Shown: positions 46,901-56,090, numbered from the stretch's first letter. The stretch: DNA of 64,000 nucleotides from Prosthecobacter vanneervenii (GCF_014203095.1 NZ_JACHIG010000006.1:62001-126000), one strand, 5' to 3'. Made by a program: numbers and translations. The notes: generated by a model not told the origin, from the letters alone.

Positions 46901-47266
46901 GCGCACGGGCTCATGGATGCCTTCTTCACCGCCACCAGCATGATCGGCTTCATGGCAGGAGGTGGTATCGTGGTGCGCAATTCCATCATCCTCGTCGATT
47001 TCATCGAGCTCCGCATCCAGGAGGGCATGCCACTGAGCGAGGCCGTGATCGACGCCGGTGCCGTGCGTTTCCGCCCCATGCTGCTCACCGCCATGGCGGT
47101 CGTGGTGGGCGCGGCGGTCATTCTGGCAGACCCCATCTTCCAGGGCCTCGCCATCGCACTCATGGCTGGGGAGATAGCCAGCCTCTTCATCAGCCGCATG
47201 GCCGTGCCGGTACTCTACTTCATGGCCAACAAGCATTCACATCCTGAATCTCCAACCCAAAACTAA
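43973..47266 (+). CDS. RND efflux transporter inner-membrane pump
   Basis: 1097 residues, the normal size for AcrB-type pumps. The start overlaps the adaptor stop (ATGA). Landmarks: an N-terminal helix before [20 protein letters not shown], the porter domain, and the proton-relay aspartates in [40 protein letters not shown] is the later relay helix, where AcrB has Lys and this has Arg. [20 protein letters not shown] lies in the first helix bundle. The substrate is unknown; placement with sqr and rhodanese genes suggests export of a sulfur compound or a thiol-reactive molecule. Confidence 0.95.
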   Translation: MSTPAENSSHLGIAGRIAAAFVDSKLTPLVVIASVILGAAAVVLLPREEEPQIKVPMVDVLVSMPGSSANEIEERATRPMEKLLWEVPGVEYLYSTSRDSESLVIVRFKVGEDPERSLVKITEKLRSNYDRIPMGVSPPLIKPKSIDDVPILALTFHSARYDHLTLRRLAAQVEESVKQVPLVAETTLLGGSRRAVRVMLDPVKLASRNLSPAGLVPMLQQANRQFRAGGLTTGNNEVLVETGAFLRTAHEVGDVVIGVFSGRPVYLREVAEIIDGGEEPTQYVFHGSKSADEPAVTLSIAKRPGANAISVADEVLHKVDLLKGTIIPADVQVSVTRNYGETAAEKSNELLLHMGIAVFSVAILIWLTLGWRESGIVAVAIPATLALTLLIFYLYGFTLNRITLFALIFSIGILVDDAIVVVENIVRHFHLPQNKGRSWSSIAVEAVGEVGNPTILATFAVIAAVLPMAFVGGLMGPYMRPIPIGASAAMFWSLLIAFIVTPWASIRILRWGGKYSKLTEGKAVDDGHKHLASEHEEDFFTKLYRRMMGPLIHHTGSRWMFLIGITVLLLGAMATVGLGWVKVKMLPFDNKSEFQVILNMPEGASLEQTAAVAREMAAVIRKEPEVTDYQIYTGVASPYNFNGLVRHYFLRRGANVADIQVNLVGKHERKAQSHDIAKRVRPAVAEIAARYDARVAIAEVPPGPPVLQTLVAEIYGPDEESRLKMARAVKDIFKATPGVVDVDWYVEADQQKARFIIDKEKAALHGISAATISQTLKIAVDGESVDLLHQPQEKEDVNIRLELPRSAKTTAEDLLALRVRSGDANALPEPGASGAPLVPLRELVKVEHVTVEKSRYHKNLMPVTYVIGDVAGVVESPVYAIFQMNEALKKLDTREFGGSGADLKILNATMPFSDAEPAMKWDGEWHITIEVFRDLGAAFGACLILIYVLMVGWFRSFITPAIVMVAIPFSLVGILPAHGLMDAFFTATSMIGFMAGGGIVVRNSIILVDFIELRIQEGMPLSEAVIDAGAVRFRPMLLTAMAVVVGAAVILADPIFQGLAIALMAGEIASLFISRMAVPVLYFMANKHSHPESPTQN

Positions 47267-47272
47267 ACGACT

Positions 47273-47509
47273 ATGAAACCAAACATGGGAACAGCAGACC
47301 GCATCCTGCGCGTCCTTTTCGGCCTCGGCCTCATCGCCTACGGCATCGTCAATCACAGCTGGGTCGGCGCCATTGGTGCCGTGCCGCTGCTCACCGCCTT
47401 CGTGCGTTTCTGTCCGCTCTACTGCCCGTTGGGCATCAACACCATCGGCAAGGGCAAGGGGGGCAATGACAAAGGTGGCTGCTGCGGTGGTGGTGGGTGC
47501 TGCGGCTAA
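47273..47509 (+). CDS. DUF2892 protein with Cys/Gly-rich tail
   Basis: 78 residues. DUF2892 domain with ADRILRVLFGLGLIAYGIV and VRFCPLYCPLGINT, two cysteines in the second segment. The tail GGNDKGGCCGGGGCCG carries four cysteines in two pairs, a likely metal or sulfur ligand site. It begins 6 nt after the pump gene, so it ends the right-hand operon. It is the second DUF2892 protein of the cluster. Confidence 0.85.
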   Translation: MKPNMGTADRILRVLFGLGLIAYGIVNHSWVGAIGAVPLLTAFVRFCPLYCPLGINTIGKGKGGNDKGGCCGGGGCCG

Positions 47510-47528
47510 TGACGCGTGCCATGATACG

Positions 47529-47561
47529 AAAAAAGCGGCATCCCGCTGCCAGGATGCCGCT
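47529..47561 (-). terminator. Rho-independent terminator of the RRM gene
   Basis: Stem AGCGGCATCC (47534-47543) with GGATGCCGCT (47552-47561), 10 bp perfect, 8-nt loop. A run of A at 47529-47534 gives the U tract on the minus strand. It lies just past the RRM gene stop in the right orientation. On the plus strand there is no U tract, so it does not serve the DUF2892 operon equally well. Confidence 0.88.
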
Positions 47562-47587
47562 GAAAATGGCTTGGATGCCAGGGCTAT

Positions 47588-47950
47588 TTAGTAGCGACCA
47601 CCGCCGCCGCCACCGCCACCGTAACCGCCACGGCCACCGCCTTTGCCGCCGTAACCACCACGGCCACCGCCGCCGCCACCATAGCCGCCGGAAGGACGTT
47701 CTTCCTTCGGACGGGCTTCATTGATGGCCAGATTGCGGCCACCGTATTCGTGGCCGTTGAGGGCGGTCATGGCTGCATTCATGGCTTCAGGGGTGTCCAT
47801 CGTCACAAAAGCAAAGCCACGAGGGCGGCCGGAGTCACGGTCCATGGGCAGATGGACGTCGGTCACAGTACCGAATTCAGAGAAAAGCACACTCACGTCG
47901 TCAGTGGTGGCGGAGAAGGGCAGGTTGCCCACATACATTTTGGTATTCAT
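47588..47950 (-). CDS. Glycine-rich RRM RNA-binding protein
   Basis: 120 residues from the ATG complementary to 47948-47950. One RRM: RNP2 MYVGNL (5-10) and RNP1 RGFAFVTM (44-51), both with the aromatic residues that stack on RNA. The tail is a Gly/Tyr/Arg-rich low-complexity segment of about 35 residues. Such proteins in cyanobacteria and Verrucomicrobiota are cold-induced RNA chaperones. The 236 bp upstream contain no gene, and a stem-loop that could be a leader structure lies at 48028-48064. A strong terminator follows. Confidence 0.93.
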   Translation of the reverse strand: MNTKMYVGNLPFSATTDDVSVLFSEFGTVTDVHLPMDRDSGRPRGFAFVTMDTPEAMNAAMTALNGHEYGGRNLAINEARPKEERPSGGYGGGGGGRGGYGGKGGGRGGYGGGGGGGGRY

Positions 47951-48027
47951 ATCGTTGTCTTGGTTACAGCCAGCCTGCATGAGGCCTCACCAAGCTCCGA
48001 AATCGGATTTAAGAACACCAAAGAAAC

Positions 48028-48064
48028 AACCTGATGAACGGCTTAGCTTCGCCTTTATCAGGTT
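48028..48064 (-). other. Stem-loop in the upstream region of the RRM gene
   Basis: AACCTGAT (48028-48035) pairs with ATCAGGTT (48057-48064), and a smaller ggc..gcc helix lies inside the loop. It is about 80-115 nt upstream of the RRM start codon on the minus strand. It could be part of a structured 5-prime leader, such as those of cold-inducible genes, but it could equally end the 48187-49125 transcript, although no U tract follows it. Confidence 0.4.
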
Positions 48065-48186
48065 AACTTGCAGTGCCACTATCTGCTCCGCAGCGAGAAT
48101 AGCAAACCATAGTTTGGAATAATGGAGAGAGCAGAACCTGTGATCCTGCAAGAATCAGCACGGAGTTGAAGCTTGGAACAGGTCTA

Positions 48187-49125
48187 TTAGTGTTCTTCCA
48201 CCACGCATTCGCCGAGGGCGCCGCGGTAGTAGTTGAATTGTACGTTCGGATGATCAGCCAGCAGCGACATGGGCACGGCGGCGTCGGTGATTCGCTTGGA
48301 AATCATGAGCGCGCTGAGGCGCTGGCCCAGGGCGTTGTCGTGCTGCCCGGCCAGCCAGATGCTCACTTTTTCAGCCATCCAGGTTTCCTTGGGCCCTACG
48401 GTCAGCGCCTTCTGTGGCACCAGGTTGATATTGCCGCCCGCAGAGGTACGGGCCGTCTGCATCAGGCTGACAGGGTGCAGATCTACAAGGCGTGTCGTCA
48501 GTTTGCGGTATTCAGCGGGTACGGGCGGTTCGTTCTTGAATTTGCCGGCGCGTCTTGGCGGTTCATTAAAAGCCCAGTGTTTGCTCTCGCCCTGGCCACC
48601 TTGCATCACCACGCAGCGTACGCCGCTCTGCCAGCTCTTGATGTAGGCGGCGGTGTCTGCTTTGGGGAAATGCAGCTGGGTGTCCGGCATGCAGAGCTTG
48701 CGCTGCAGGCGGTCAAAGCACAGGTCGCGGTTCACCTTCTCAAAGGAGAGAGGATGCTCCAGAGTCACCTCCTTCTTGGTGTGCTCGTCATACCACTCGC
48801 TCATGCCCCAGAAGTGGCCGTCTTTGATGGAGATGCCTAGATCATTGATGAGGCGCGCCACCATGGGCAGCTGCTCGGTGGGACCCACGGGGCCGCAGAT
48901 GCCAGCGGGATTGTCCGGTGTGGCCTGTCGCCACGCGTGGATGTACTCCAGGGCCTCAGCCAGGTAAAAATCTTCCAGCGCGTCATACATCACCACCTTG
49001 AATCCGGGGCGGGATAGCTGCCGCAGGTCGCGCTCGGTCAGCCGTGCGGCGTCCTCGATCAGTTCGTTGTCCAACGTGGTGTAGTCCCACCACTCAGGTG
49101 CGATGTGGCTGATTTGACGCGGCAT
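48187..49125 (-). CDS. NagB/SIS-like glucosamine-6-phosphate deaminase family protein
   Basis: 312 residues from the ATG complementary to 49123-49125. The NagB fold is visible: NPAGICGPVGPTEQLPMVAR near the sugar-phosphate site, FWGMSEWYDEH, HPLSFEKVNRDLCFDRL, and the QGGQGESKHWAFNEPP segment, equivalent to GGxGxDGHIAFNEP. In true NagB the aspartate and histidine of DGH are catalytic; here the Asp is Ser and only His remains. A deaminase role is therefore doubtful; a related isomerase or lactonase is possible. It stands alone. Confidence 0.75.
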   Translation of the reverse strand: MPRQISHIAPEWWDYTTLDNELIEDAARLTERDLRQLSRPGFKVVMYDALEDFYLAEALEYIHAWRQATPDNPAGICGPVGPTEQLPMVARLINDLGISIKDGHFWGMSEWYDEHTKKEVTLEHPLSFEKVNRDLCFDRLQRKLCMPDTQLHFPKADTAAYIKSWQSGVRCVVMQGGQGESKHWAFNEPPRRAGKFKNEPPVPAEYRKLTTRLVDLHPVSLMQTARTSAGGNINLVPQKALTVGPKETWMAEKVSIWLAGQHDNALGQRLSALMISKRITDAAVPMSLLADHPNVQFNYYRGALGECVVEEH

Positions 49126-49273
49126 GATTTGCGTTGGTTGTTGCAAGGATATTCAGGGAAAACGCCGGTTTTGCCAAGCACTCATACAGGGGGGGACGAA
49201 AAAAGGCCCCGTCCTGTGTCGATCTTGACCGGCGCAGCCTTGACCTTGCTGATGCAAAGCACTACCTGCCAGC

Positions 49274-50065
49274 ATGGAAGACATGCTCAATCATCCCGAT
49301 CCCATGACCCGGCTGCGCTACGTGGTGCACCGCCTGCGCGCCCCTGGCGGCTGCCCCTGGGACATGGAGCAGACTCACACATCTCTCATCCCGCATGTGA
49401 TTGAGGAGGCCTACGAAGTGGCGGACGCCATCCGGGGCGGAGATCCGGAGCAGATCTGTGATGAACTGGGTGACATCCTACTGCAGCCCGTGCTGCATGC
49501 GGAGATCGCCAGCGAGACCGGGGCTTTTGATCTCGACAAAATGGCGCACGGCCTGACGGAAAAGCTCATCCGCCGTCATCCGCATGTATTTGGAGACAAG
49601 AGCGCCGCCACTTCTGATGCGGTGCTCAAGCAGTGGGATGCCATCAAACGTGTGGAAAAAGGCACCGAGCACGAGGGGCTGCTGCATGGCACCGGCAATG
49701 GTCTGCCCGCGCTCATGCGTGCGCAAAAACTGCAAAAAAAGGCCGCTCGTGTCGGCTTTGACTGGCCGGATGCCACACCGGTCTTTGCCAAGATCCGCGA
49801 GGAAGCCGCTGAACTGGAAGAAGCCATCGCCAAAGGTGACAAAGCGCACATGGAGGAAGAACTGGGCGATCTGCTCTTCAGCGTGGTGAATCTGGCACGC
49901 AAGCTCGGCATCGAGTCCGAGCCTGCACTGGCCGCCGCGAATGAGAAATTCACGCGCCGTTTTCACGCCATGGAGGACCATCTGCGCAAACAAGGGCACG
50001 AACTGGGAAAACTCTCCCTGGAGCAGATGGACGCCGCATGGGATGAGGTGAAGCACAGTGTTTGA
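49274..50065 (+). CDS. mazG: Nucleoside triphosphate pyrophosphohydrolase MazG
   Basis: 263 residues, the full two-domain form. MazG hydrolyses NTPs and dNTPs to monophosphates and pyrophosphate and affects ppGpp levels. The first domain has LRAPGGCPWDMEQTHTSL and IEEAYEVADAIRGGD...DELGDILLQ; the second repeats the metal motif as EEAAELEEAIAKGD...EEELGDLLFSVVNLAR. The ExxE/ExxD metal ligands are complete in both domains. The helicase gene begins 22 nt downstream on the same strand. Confidence 0.95.
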   Translation: MEDMLNHPDPMTRLRYVVHRLRAPGGCPWDMEQTHTSLIPHVIEEAYEVADAIRGGDPEQICDELGDILLQPVLHAEIASETGAFDLDKMAHGLTEKLIRRHPHVFGDKSAATSDAVLKQWDAIKRVEKGTEHEGLLHGTGNGLPALMRAQKLQKKAARVGFDWPDATPVFAKIREEAAELEEAIAKGDKAHMEEELGDLLFSVVNLARKLGIESEPALAAANEKFTRRFHAMEDHLRKQGHELGKLSLEQMDAAWDEVKHSV

Positions 50066-50087
50066 GAAGCGCCGCTGATCTAAGTGC

Positions 50088-52829
50088 ATGGTTGTAGAAG
50101 ATTTTTCCTTTCCTAAACTCTGGGCGCAGGTGCGTTCCAAGTCGTGGCTCTGGCTGTTCAGGCGGCAGCAGATTGAGGAGGGCGGGCGGCTCTTCAAGCA
50201 TGGGGAGATTGGGCTGGCCGGGGTGCATGTGTGTGCGGAGAATGAGCTGGAGATTATTGCAGGAATCGGCACGGGATTGTTCAATGCGGCGTCCGTGACC
50301 GCGCACCTGCGGCTGCGAGAAGATGGCAGCCTGGCACTGACGACGCATTGCACCTGCGTCGCGGGGACGTTGTGCCAGCATGCAGTGGCTGTCATGATGC
50401 TGCTGGATCATGAAGAGGGGCGCAAGCGCATCGTGGGCATGGCGAAGGTCAGGGACAAGTCGGCGGCGGGAGAGGCGAATGCGGAGCCTGCTGCTCCTGC
50501 GCCTTCAGCGGCTGCGCTGCCTGAGGACCAGCCGCCTGGAGAGCCAAGCCCGGTGCTGTGTGTGCGGCGCATGGTGGTGCAGATGCCGCAGATCACGGCA
50601 CGAAGAAACATTGGCGGGTGGGAGCCGCGCAGCATCGCCTTCATTCATCCCTGCGCGGAATATGAGGGCTGTCCTGTGCGGTTTGAGATGCTGGTGCGCA
50701 GCCCGGCGCATCAGTGGACGGATGCGGATGGCACGAGGAACACGCTGGTGCGCAATCAGCGCGCGGAGCGTCTGCTGCTGGCGGATCTTTCCGGACTTGG
50801 CTTCAAATCGTTCTCAGAAGCACTGCCAGGTGCTAAGGCGCCTGAATCCACGCTAGGCTTCATGACGGTGCCGGGAGATCAGGCATTGTTCTGGGCGCAG
50901 TTTCTCAAGGACCGGGTACCCAAGCTGCGCGAGAGCGGCTGGCGGGTGGAGGTGCCGGAGGATATTGGCTTTCAGATCTTTGAGGCTGAGGACGATGCGT
51001 GGTTCACCAATCTCGAAGGAGACCAGGGCGGGCGGGAGTGGTTCTCGCTGGATCTTGGCGTGGAGATCGAGGGGCGGCGGATCTCGCTGGTGCCGCTGCT
51101 GGTGGACTGCATCGACCAAGGGCTGACGTCTGCGGTGCTGGAAAAGAACCTGGATCAGCGCTTCCTGCTCTCATTGGGCGGAGATCGTGGGGATGTGCTG
51201 TCTGTGCCCGCTCAACGCCTTGTCGTGCTATTGCGTTTCTTTGATGAGCTGCTTTCGACACGACCGGTGCGGAAAGATGGGAAGCTGCAGCTGGACAAGC
51301 TGCGGGCTGCGCAGCTGGCGACACTGGATGGCATGCCGATTCGTGCGCCTGCAGAACTGGCGATATTGAGTCAGCAACTGGGCAGTTTCCGCGAGATCGG
51401 TCTTATTACGCCTCCGGCGGGACTGAAGGCGAGTTTGCGTGATTATCAGCGCGAAGGTGCGTCGTGGATGCAGTTTCTGCGTGAGTTTGGACTGCATGGC
51501 ATCCTGGCGGATGACATGGGGCTGGGCAAGACATTGCAGACGTTGACTCATATCCTCCTTGAGAAGGAAAGCGGACGCATGAAGCATCCGTGCCTGATTG
51601 TGGCACCGACGAGCGTTTTGAGGAATTGGATCAATGAATCGATCAAATTCACGCCTGCGCTGAGTTTGCTGCTGATGCAGGGGCAGTCGCGCAAGAGTGA
51701 CTTCAAGCACCTGAAGCAGTATGATCTGGTCGTGACGAGCTATCCGCTGCTTGTGAAGGACGCGGATGTCATGCAGGCGCAGGAGTGGCATATCGTGGCA
51801 TTGGATGAGGCGCAGAACATCAAGAATCCGAAGAGCCTGGCTGCACAAACGTGCAGCGGGTTGAAAGCGAAGCACCGTCTGTGCCTGACGGGGACTCCGA
51901 TGGAAAATCATCTCGGGGAGCTGTGGAGTCTGTTTAATTTCCTCATGCCGGGGCTGCTGAGTGATGCGGATACGTTCAGGCAGCATTATCGGAATCCTAT
52001 TGAAAGGGATGCGGATGTGGAGCGGCAGAAGCAGCTGAGCACAAGGATTCAGCCTTTGCTGCTGCGAAGGACGAAGGATGCGGTGGCGAAGGAGCTGCCG
52101 CCGAAGACGGAAATTCTGCACACGATTGAGCTCGGGAAGGAACAGACGGACCTTTATGAGACGATCCGCGCAGCCATGGACAAACGAGTGCGGGAGGCGA
52201 TCGCGGCGAACGGGCTGGACCGGTCCCAGATCGTGGTGCTGGATGCGCTTTTGAAGCTGCGGCAGGTGTGCTGTCACCCGCAATTATTGAAGCAAGAAAG
52301 CGCTCAAAGTGTGTCGGATTCGGCAAAAACGGCGTTCCTCATGGATGAGCTGCTGCCGGAATTGATCGATGAAGGGCGGCGGATTTTGATCTTCTCTCAG
52401 TTTACCGAAATGCTGGCCTTGATCGAGGCGAGGCTGAAAAAAGACGGTATTCGTCATGTGAAGCTGACTGGTAGCACACGAGACCGTGAAACGCCGATTC
52501 AGGAGTTTCAGGCTGGAAAAGTGCCGGTGTTTCTGATCAGCCTGAAAGCGGGTGGTGCGGGCATCAATCTCACGACGGCGGACACGGTGATCCACTATGA
52601 TCCGTGGTGGAATCCGGCGGCGGAGGCGCAGGCGAGTGACCGGGCGTATCGCATCGGGCAGAAGAACCCGGTGTTTGTGCACAAGCTGATCTGCGAGGGG
52701 ACGATTGAGGAGCGGATCTTGAAGATGCAGCAGCAGAAGGCGGCGCTGGTGGAGGGGCTGCTGGCGGGGCGTGCGGACAAGCTGCAGCTGACGCAGGCGG
52801 ATATTCAGGCGCTGTTTATGACGGAGTGA
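50088..52829 (+). CDS. SWIM-domain SNF2-family helicase
   Basis: 913 residues. A SWIM zinc finger lies near residue 85-100 (HCTCVAGTLCQHAVAVMML, CxC then CxH). The SNF2 ATPase motor runs from about residue 440 to the end: ILADDMGLGKTLQ (motif I), then ALDEAQNIKNP (motif II, DEAQ), LTGTPMENHLGELWSLFNF, and the second lobe with ILIFSQFTEM, KAGGAGINLTTADTVIHYDP and QASDRAYRIGQ (motif VI). It resembles bacterial RapA-like or HepA-type chromatin-remodelling ATPases with N-terminal SWIM, whose targets are unknown. Confidence 0.93.
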   Translation: MVVEDFSFPKLWAQVRSKSWLWLFRRQQIEEGGRLFKHGEIGLAGVHVCAENELEIIAGIGTGLFNAASVTAHLRLREDGSLALTTHCTCVAGTLCQHAVAVMMLLDHEEGRKRIVGMAKVRDKSAAGEANAEPAAPAPSAAALPEDQPPGEPSPVLCVRRMVVQMPQITARRNIGGWEPRSIAFIHPCAEYEGCPVRFEMLVRSPAHQWTDADGTRNTLVRNQRAERLLLADLSGLGFKSFSEALPGAKAPESTLGFMTVPGDQALFWAQFLKDRVPKLRESGWRVEVPEDIGFQIFEAEDDAWFTNLEGDQGGREWFSLDLGVEIEGRRISLVPLLVDCIDQGLTSAVLEKNLDQRFLLSLGGDRGDVLSVPAQRLVVLLRFFDELLSTRPVRKDGKLQLDKLRAAQLATLDGMPIRAPAELAILSQQLGSFREIGLITPPAGLKASLRDYQREGASWMQFLREFGLHGILADDMGLGKTLQTLTHILLEKESGRMKHPCLIVAPTSVLRNWINESIKFTPALSLLLMQGQSRKSDFKHLKQYDLVVTSYPLLVKDADVMQAQEWHIVALDEAQNIKNPKSLAAQTCSGLKAKHRLCLTGTPMENHLGELWSLFNFLMPGLLSDADTFRQHYRNPIERDADVERQKQLSTRIQPLLLRRTKDAVAKELPPKTEILHTIELGKEQTDLYETIRAAMDKRVREAIAANGLDRSQIVVLDALLKLRQVCCHPQLLKQESAQSVSDSAKTAFLMDELLPELIDEGRRILIFSQFTEMLALIEARLKKDGIRHVKLTGSTRDRETPIQEFQAGKVPVFLISLKAGGAGINLTTADTVIHYDPWWNPAAEAQASDRAYRIGQKNPVFVHKLICEGTIEERILKMQQQKAALVEGLLAGRADKLQLTQADIQALFMTE

Positions 52830-53107
52830 GGTGGGGGACTCATGTCATGGTTTGGGGCGCTGTGGTTAAGGCGGTGTGAAGGTAGAAAGATTTTGGGTGG
52901 AAATATTTTTCCGGATTTTTGAGTTCGGAAATTTTGCTGATTCTTCTGTTTTTATTGGGGCGCTTTCTTGGGTTCTTGAGGCGGAGTGAGAGCTGTGGGT
53001 GGTGCGGAGTTTGGTGTGTGGCGGAGCGGTGGCCGGAGCCGGTGTGGACACCGGCGCTCCCAGTAAAGAATTCTGACGGGGCAGGAATGCCCCGGGTACT
53101 GATACTG

Positions 53108-54679
53108 CTATTCTTTGCCTTCTTCCTTCATGCGGATGAAGGGGCGTAGCACCAGCAGCAGCAGGGGGGCCATCAACACCAGGCCGCCCACGATGCTCCA
53201 CATGGTGGCGGTGTCGCGCGGGCCGGTCTCAGGGCAGTAGCTTGTCAGCAGCCATGCAAACACCGTGCCCGTCGTGATCTTACCCAAGATCAGTGGCACC
53301 GCCGAGAGTGCGGCGTAGCTGGCTTCCTGGCCGCGCGGGGCGATGGACACCGCATACTCATACACACGCGGGGAGTAAAAGGCCTCGCCAATGGAAAACA
53401 CCACCTGCCAGAGAACCACCATTAGAAACAACGGATGCGCTGTACCTTGCCACGCAAAATAACCGCGGATCACCGCCTGCCCCAGCGGCCCGTCCGCCAG
53501 CCCTTGAAAGAATGATGACGGCAGCGCCAGAAACACAAACGACAGTGCGGTGATAAAACCCCCAAAGATCACCATGGGATACGCCGGAATCTTCCGCGTC
53601 AAAATCCCCGCGATCGGCGCGAGGATGAGAATCAGCACGCTGTTCACCGCGTTTGCACGTCCCGCACGCGCACCGCCCTCCGCCCCCAGCTCGCGCTCCA
53701 GGAAAGTCGGCAGCACCCCGTCCATGATGCTGAAGACGATTTTGAGAAGGCCGATCACTGCGAGAAACATGAGCAGCCGGGGAAAGCCCGGATGACTCAG
53801 CAGCTTTGAAAAAAGCCGCGCCGACTTCGCCACCGCCTCTCCCGCCGTCATCCTCTGCATCGGCGCACTCGCGCCTTCGGCTACGTCCTCGCCCAGCGCA
53901 TCGCGTTCACGCAGCAGCAGCAGCACCGGCAGCATCACCACCTCGATTCCTGCGCTCACTGCAAAGAGCACACGTTGCACGCTGTGGTCACCCACCCAGG
54001 TATGAATCGTCATGCCACCGTTGGACAATCCCTTCACCCCATCAAAGATGAAGTAAGCCGCCAGAAAGCCCAGGTTTAGCAGCGCGTAAAAGACGGAGAA
54101 GGCCACGCTGCGCTGCTCCGCCGTGCTGAATTTCCGCGTGGCCGCCACCAGCACCGGCGTGCACAGCGCCTCACCCACTGCCACCGGCACCAGCCCAGCC
54201 GTCAGCGCGATCCAAGGGTTCGATGCCGAGATCATGATCACGCGCGCTAGCACCGCCAGCGACACCCCGAGCGTCAGCGTCCGCCGCAGCCCGATGGCAT
54301 CCGTTATGCTGCCTGCCAGCAGCGTGCAGCACGACATCATGAATCCAAATACCGCATATGCATACTGCGCGTTTGCAGCGCTCATGCCGCAGTCCTTGCT
54401 CAGGTAGCTCACCATCACCACCATCAGGATCTTGTAGCACGTCACGCTCAGCAGCTTCAGCCCAAACGTCACCCACAGCCCCGCCGGCGCGCCCTTCAGG
54501 TTTGCGATGGCATACAGCCCGATGCCAAAGGTTGCTCCGCCGATCACCCAGCCAGCCACCACGCCGAGGGCCAGCTTGTACATTGCCAGCCAGCCGACGG
54601 CCCAGCAGAAGAGGGCGAGGACGGCTCCGCGCAGGATGGTCTGCTTTAATGAGGATGGTGCGGGTGGGGAGTCAGGCAT
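53108..54679 (-). CDS. MFS/POT-like transporter
   Basis: 523 residues from the ATG complementary to 54677-54679. About twelve to fourteen hydrophobic helices. MFS features: FMMSCCTLLAGSITDAIGLR and RRTLTLGVSLAVLARV (the loop-2 basic motif), and GQEASYAALSAVPLILGKIT. A long acidic loop (ERDALGEDVAEGASAPMQRM) separates the halves. The family is close to proton-dependent oligopeptide or nitrate-type MFS proteins. The substrate cannot be told. The 278 bp downstream hold no gene. Confidence 0.85.
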   Translation of the reverse strand: MPDSPPAPSSLKQTILRGAVLALFCWAVGWLAMYKLALGVVAGWVIGGATFGIGLYAIANLKGAPAGLWVTFGLKLLSVTCYKILMVVMVSYLSKDCGMSAANAQYAYAVFGFMMSCCTLLAGSITDAIGLRRTLTLGVSLAVLARVIMISASNPWIALTAGLVPVAVGEALCTPVLVAATRKFSTAEQRSVAFSVFYALLNLGFLAAYFIFDGVKGLSNGGMTIHTWVGDHSVQRVLFAVSAGIEVVMLPVLLLLRERDALGEDVAEGASAPMQRMTAGEAVAKSARLFSKLLSHPGFPRLLMFLAVIGLLKIVFSIMDGVLPTFLERELGAEGGARAGRANAVNSVLILILAPIAGILTRKIPAYPMVIFGGFITALSFVFLALPSSFFQGLADGPLGQAVIRGYFAWQGTAHPLFLMVVLWQVVFSIGEAFYSPRVYEYAVSIAPRGQEASYAALSAVPLILGKITTGTVFAWLLTSYCPETGPRDTATMWSIVGGLVLMAPLLLLVLRPFIRMKEEGKE

Positions 54680-55141
54680 GCGGGGAGGGGAACATCTTTT
54701 GTGCCATGCGGTCAAGCTTCATGGTCTTGGAAATCAGGAGACGTTGGGGGAGTCGATTTTGCCGCAGAGGGGCGGAGAGGCAGAGGGAGCAGAGTTTTTT
54801 AACCACGGAATGCACTGAATACACGGAAGGCTGAAGCGGAAGGCGGGCGGATGTGGATTTTGCACCGCGAGAGATTGGAAGACCGCAGAGAAAGGCTTTT
54901 TGAATTGGAGCTTGGGCGAATGGCGAGCCGAAAAAGAGGCAGCTTTGTGGATGGCTTGGAGCCAGATTTTGAACCACTGATCGTACACTAATAAAACACT
55001 AATGGTCGGAGCAGGGAGTCATGACGGAAGCTGTGGGGGGAAGGGGGCGCTGGGTTTCGCAGGCGTAGGGTGAGCAAAAAAGAGGGAGGGCCTACGGAAG
55101 GCGCGGAAGACACGGAAATTGGAGATTTTGAATGAGGGGGG
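54680..55141. repeat. Intergenic repeat cluster between MFS gene and 55142 frame
   Basis: No convincing gene lies here. A first block (about 54765-54835) has gaggcagagggagcag and accacggaatgcactg, then aatacacggaagg. A second block (54855-54922) matches 55161-55227 at about 62 of 67 positions. A third stretch (about 55085-55130) repeats the ggaagacacggaaatt word. Such cacgga and accgcgagagatt words recur at 55634 and 63189 in this window, so they belong to a dispersed intergenic family. Confidence 0.75.
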
Positions 55142-55558
55142 ATGAGGGGAGAGGGCAGAGGGATTTTGCACCGCGAGAGATTGGAAAAACGCAGAGAAAG
55201 GCTCTTTGAGTTGGAGCTCGGGCGAATCGGGAGACGAAAATATGCTGAGAAGAAGCTGACCAAGGCGATTGTGCTGAAGATCGAGTACCTGAAGGTGAGC
55301 GGTGATTACTGCTTTGTTGAATGCTCGCCGGAATTTGAAGATGGCACGGATGCGATTCCGGCCTTTCTGCCGGACATGGGATACATCCACTGCCTGAAAC
55401 GAATCCACGTGGGCTGGCATGTGATCATCGACCTGAGCCGCACGGATGTGCCTGACCCCGAGGAGAGGGCGAGGATCAAGAAGTCGTTTCCTGGCGATTT
55501 TCCGTGGGAGCTGCTGAGTCCGGAATGGAAGAAGATCTTTGCTGGTGGATACGATTGA
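55142..55558 (+). CDS. Hypothetical protein whose N-terminus is built from a dispersed repeat
   Basis: 138 residues if started at ATG 55142. The first 30 or so residues (MRGEGRGILHRERLEKRRER) are translated from the repeat copy at 55161-55227 and look non-native. The rest seems a real globular protein: VLKIEYLKVSGDYCFVECSP, FLPDMGYIHCLKRIHVGWHV, IIDLSRTDVPDPEERARIKK and PWELLSPEWKKIF. An internal GTG around 55270 is an alternative start. No family recognised. It may be a partly broken gene whose own start was replaced by the repeat. Confidence 0.5.
   Translation: MRGEGRGILHRERLEKRRERLFELELGRIGRRKYAEKKLTKAIVLKIEYLKVSGDYCFVECSPEFEDGTDAIPAFLPDMGYIHCLKRIHVGWHVIIDLSRTDVPDPEERARIKKSFPGDFPWELLSPEWKKIFAGGYD
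55161..55227. repeat. Dispersed repeat copy (accgcgagagattgg family)
   Basis: 67 bp starting ggattttgcaccgcgagaga and ending ggcgaat. The copy at 54855-54922 differs at about five positions over the same length. Shorter diverged copies occur at 55634-55682 and 63189-63250. No inverted ends or reading frame of its own. Confidence 0.85.
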
Positions 55559-56090
55559 GCCTCTGGCTTGAAATGAAATATTCGTGGTGGGTTTGCACCT
55601 CCTTGCGGGGAGTCACTCGGGAGGAATGGCCGGAGATTGCACCGCGAGAGATTCGAAGACCACAGAGATGACTTCTGAAATCGTGGCGCTGAGGTGCTGT
55701 CGGTTGGGGGATTCAGGGCTCGCGTTATTGGCGGAATTTGTGCCGCCGGGTCGGCGTGGGAGTTTGTATCTGGGCGTCGATGGTGAGATGTTGTTCTGCT
55801 TGGCTGTCCTGGTGAGGGGCTGTGGGTGGGCGGATATGCCTGAACGTTGTTCGCAGCGTGTGGCTTGGATTGGGCGGCTCATTTGGGGATGAGCTTGCGC
55901 ACCATGGAGGGTTTGAAAGGGGACTGGATTTTGCACCCATTTGATAATCAAAGTTTTAGGTCGAACCGTGTAAAATTTGGCGTTTTTTCTTGAGGAAGAA
56001 TTAAAATATTAATCATTTGTTTGTAAAAAAGATGCTCGATAGTGGGTTACGATAATTTTCCCTTTAAATTAGAAAACGAGTAAATAACCC
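55559..56090. other. Repeat-containing region upstream of the reverse transcriptases
   Basis: 532 bp with no convincing gene. A third repeat copy lies at 55634-55682 (accgcgagagattcgaag). From about 55940 base composition switches abruptly to AT-rich and stays so through 59290, marking the left border of the reverse-transcriptase insertion. The last 100 bp before 56091 (with aaaatattaatcatttg and ttttccctttaaattag) should contain the promoter of that operon. Confidence 0.6.

Noticed and set aside
54680..55700. Repeats considered as a CRISPR array
   Set aside because: Copies are unevenly spaced, only two are nearly identical, and no spacers of constant length or cas genes exist.
55584..55892. 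102-codon frame after the 55142 gene
   Set aside because: Overlaps a dispersed repeat copy and has no protein-like pattern; kept as part of the gene-free region.
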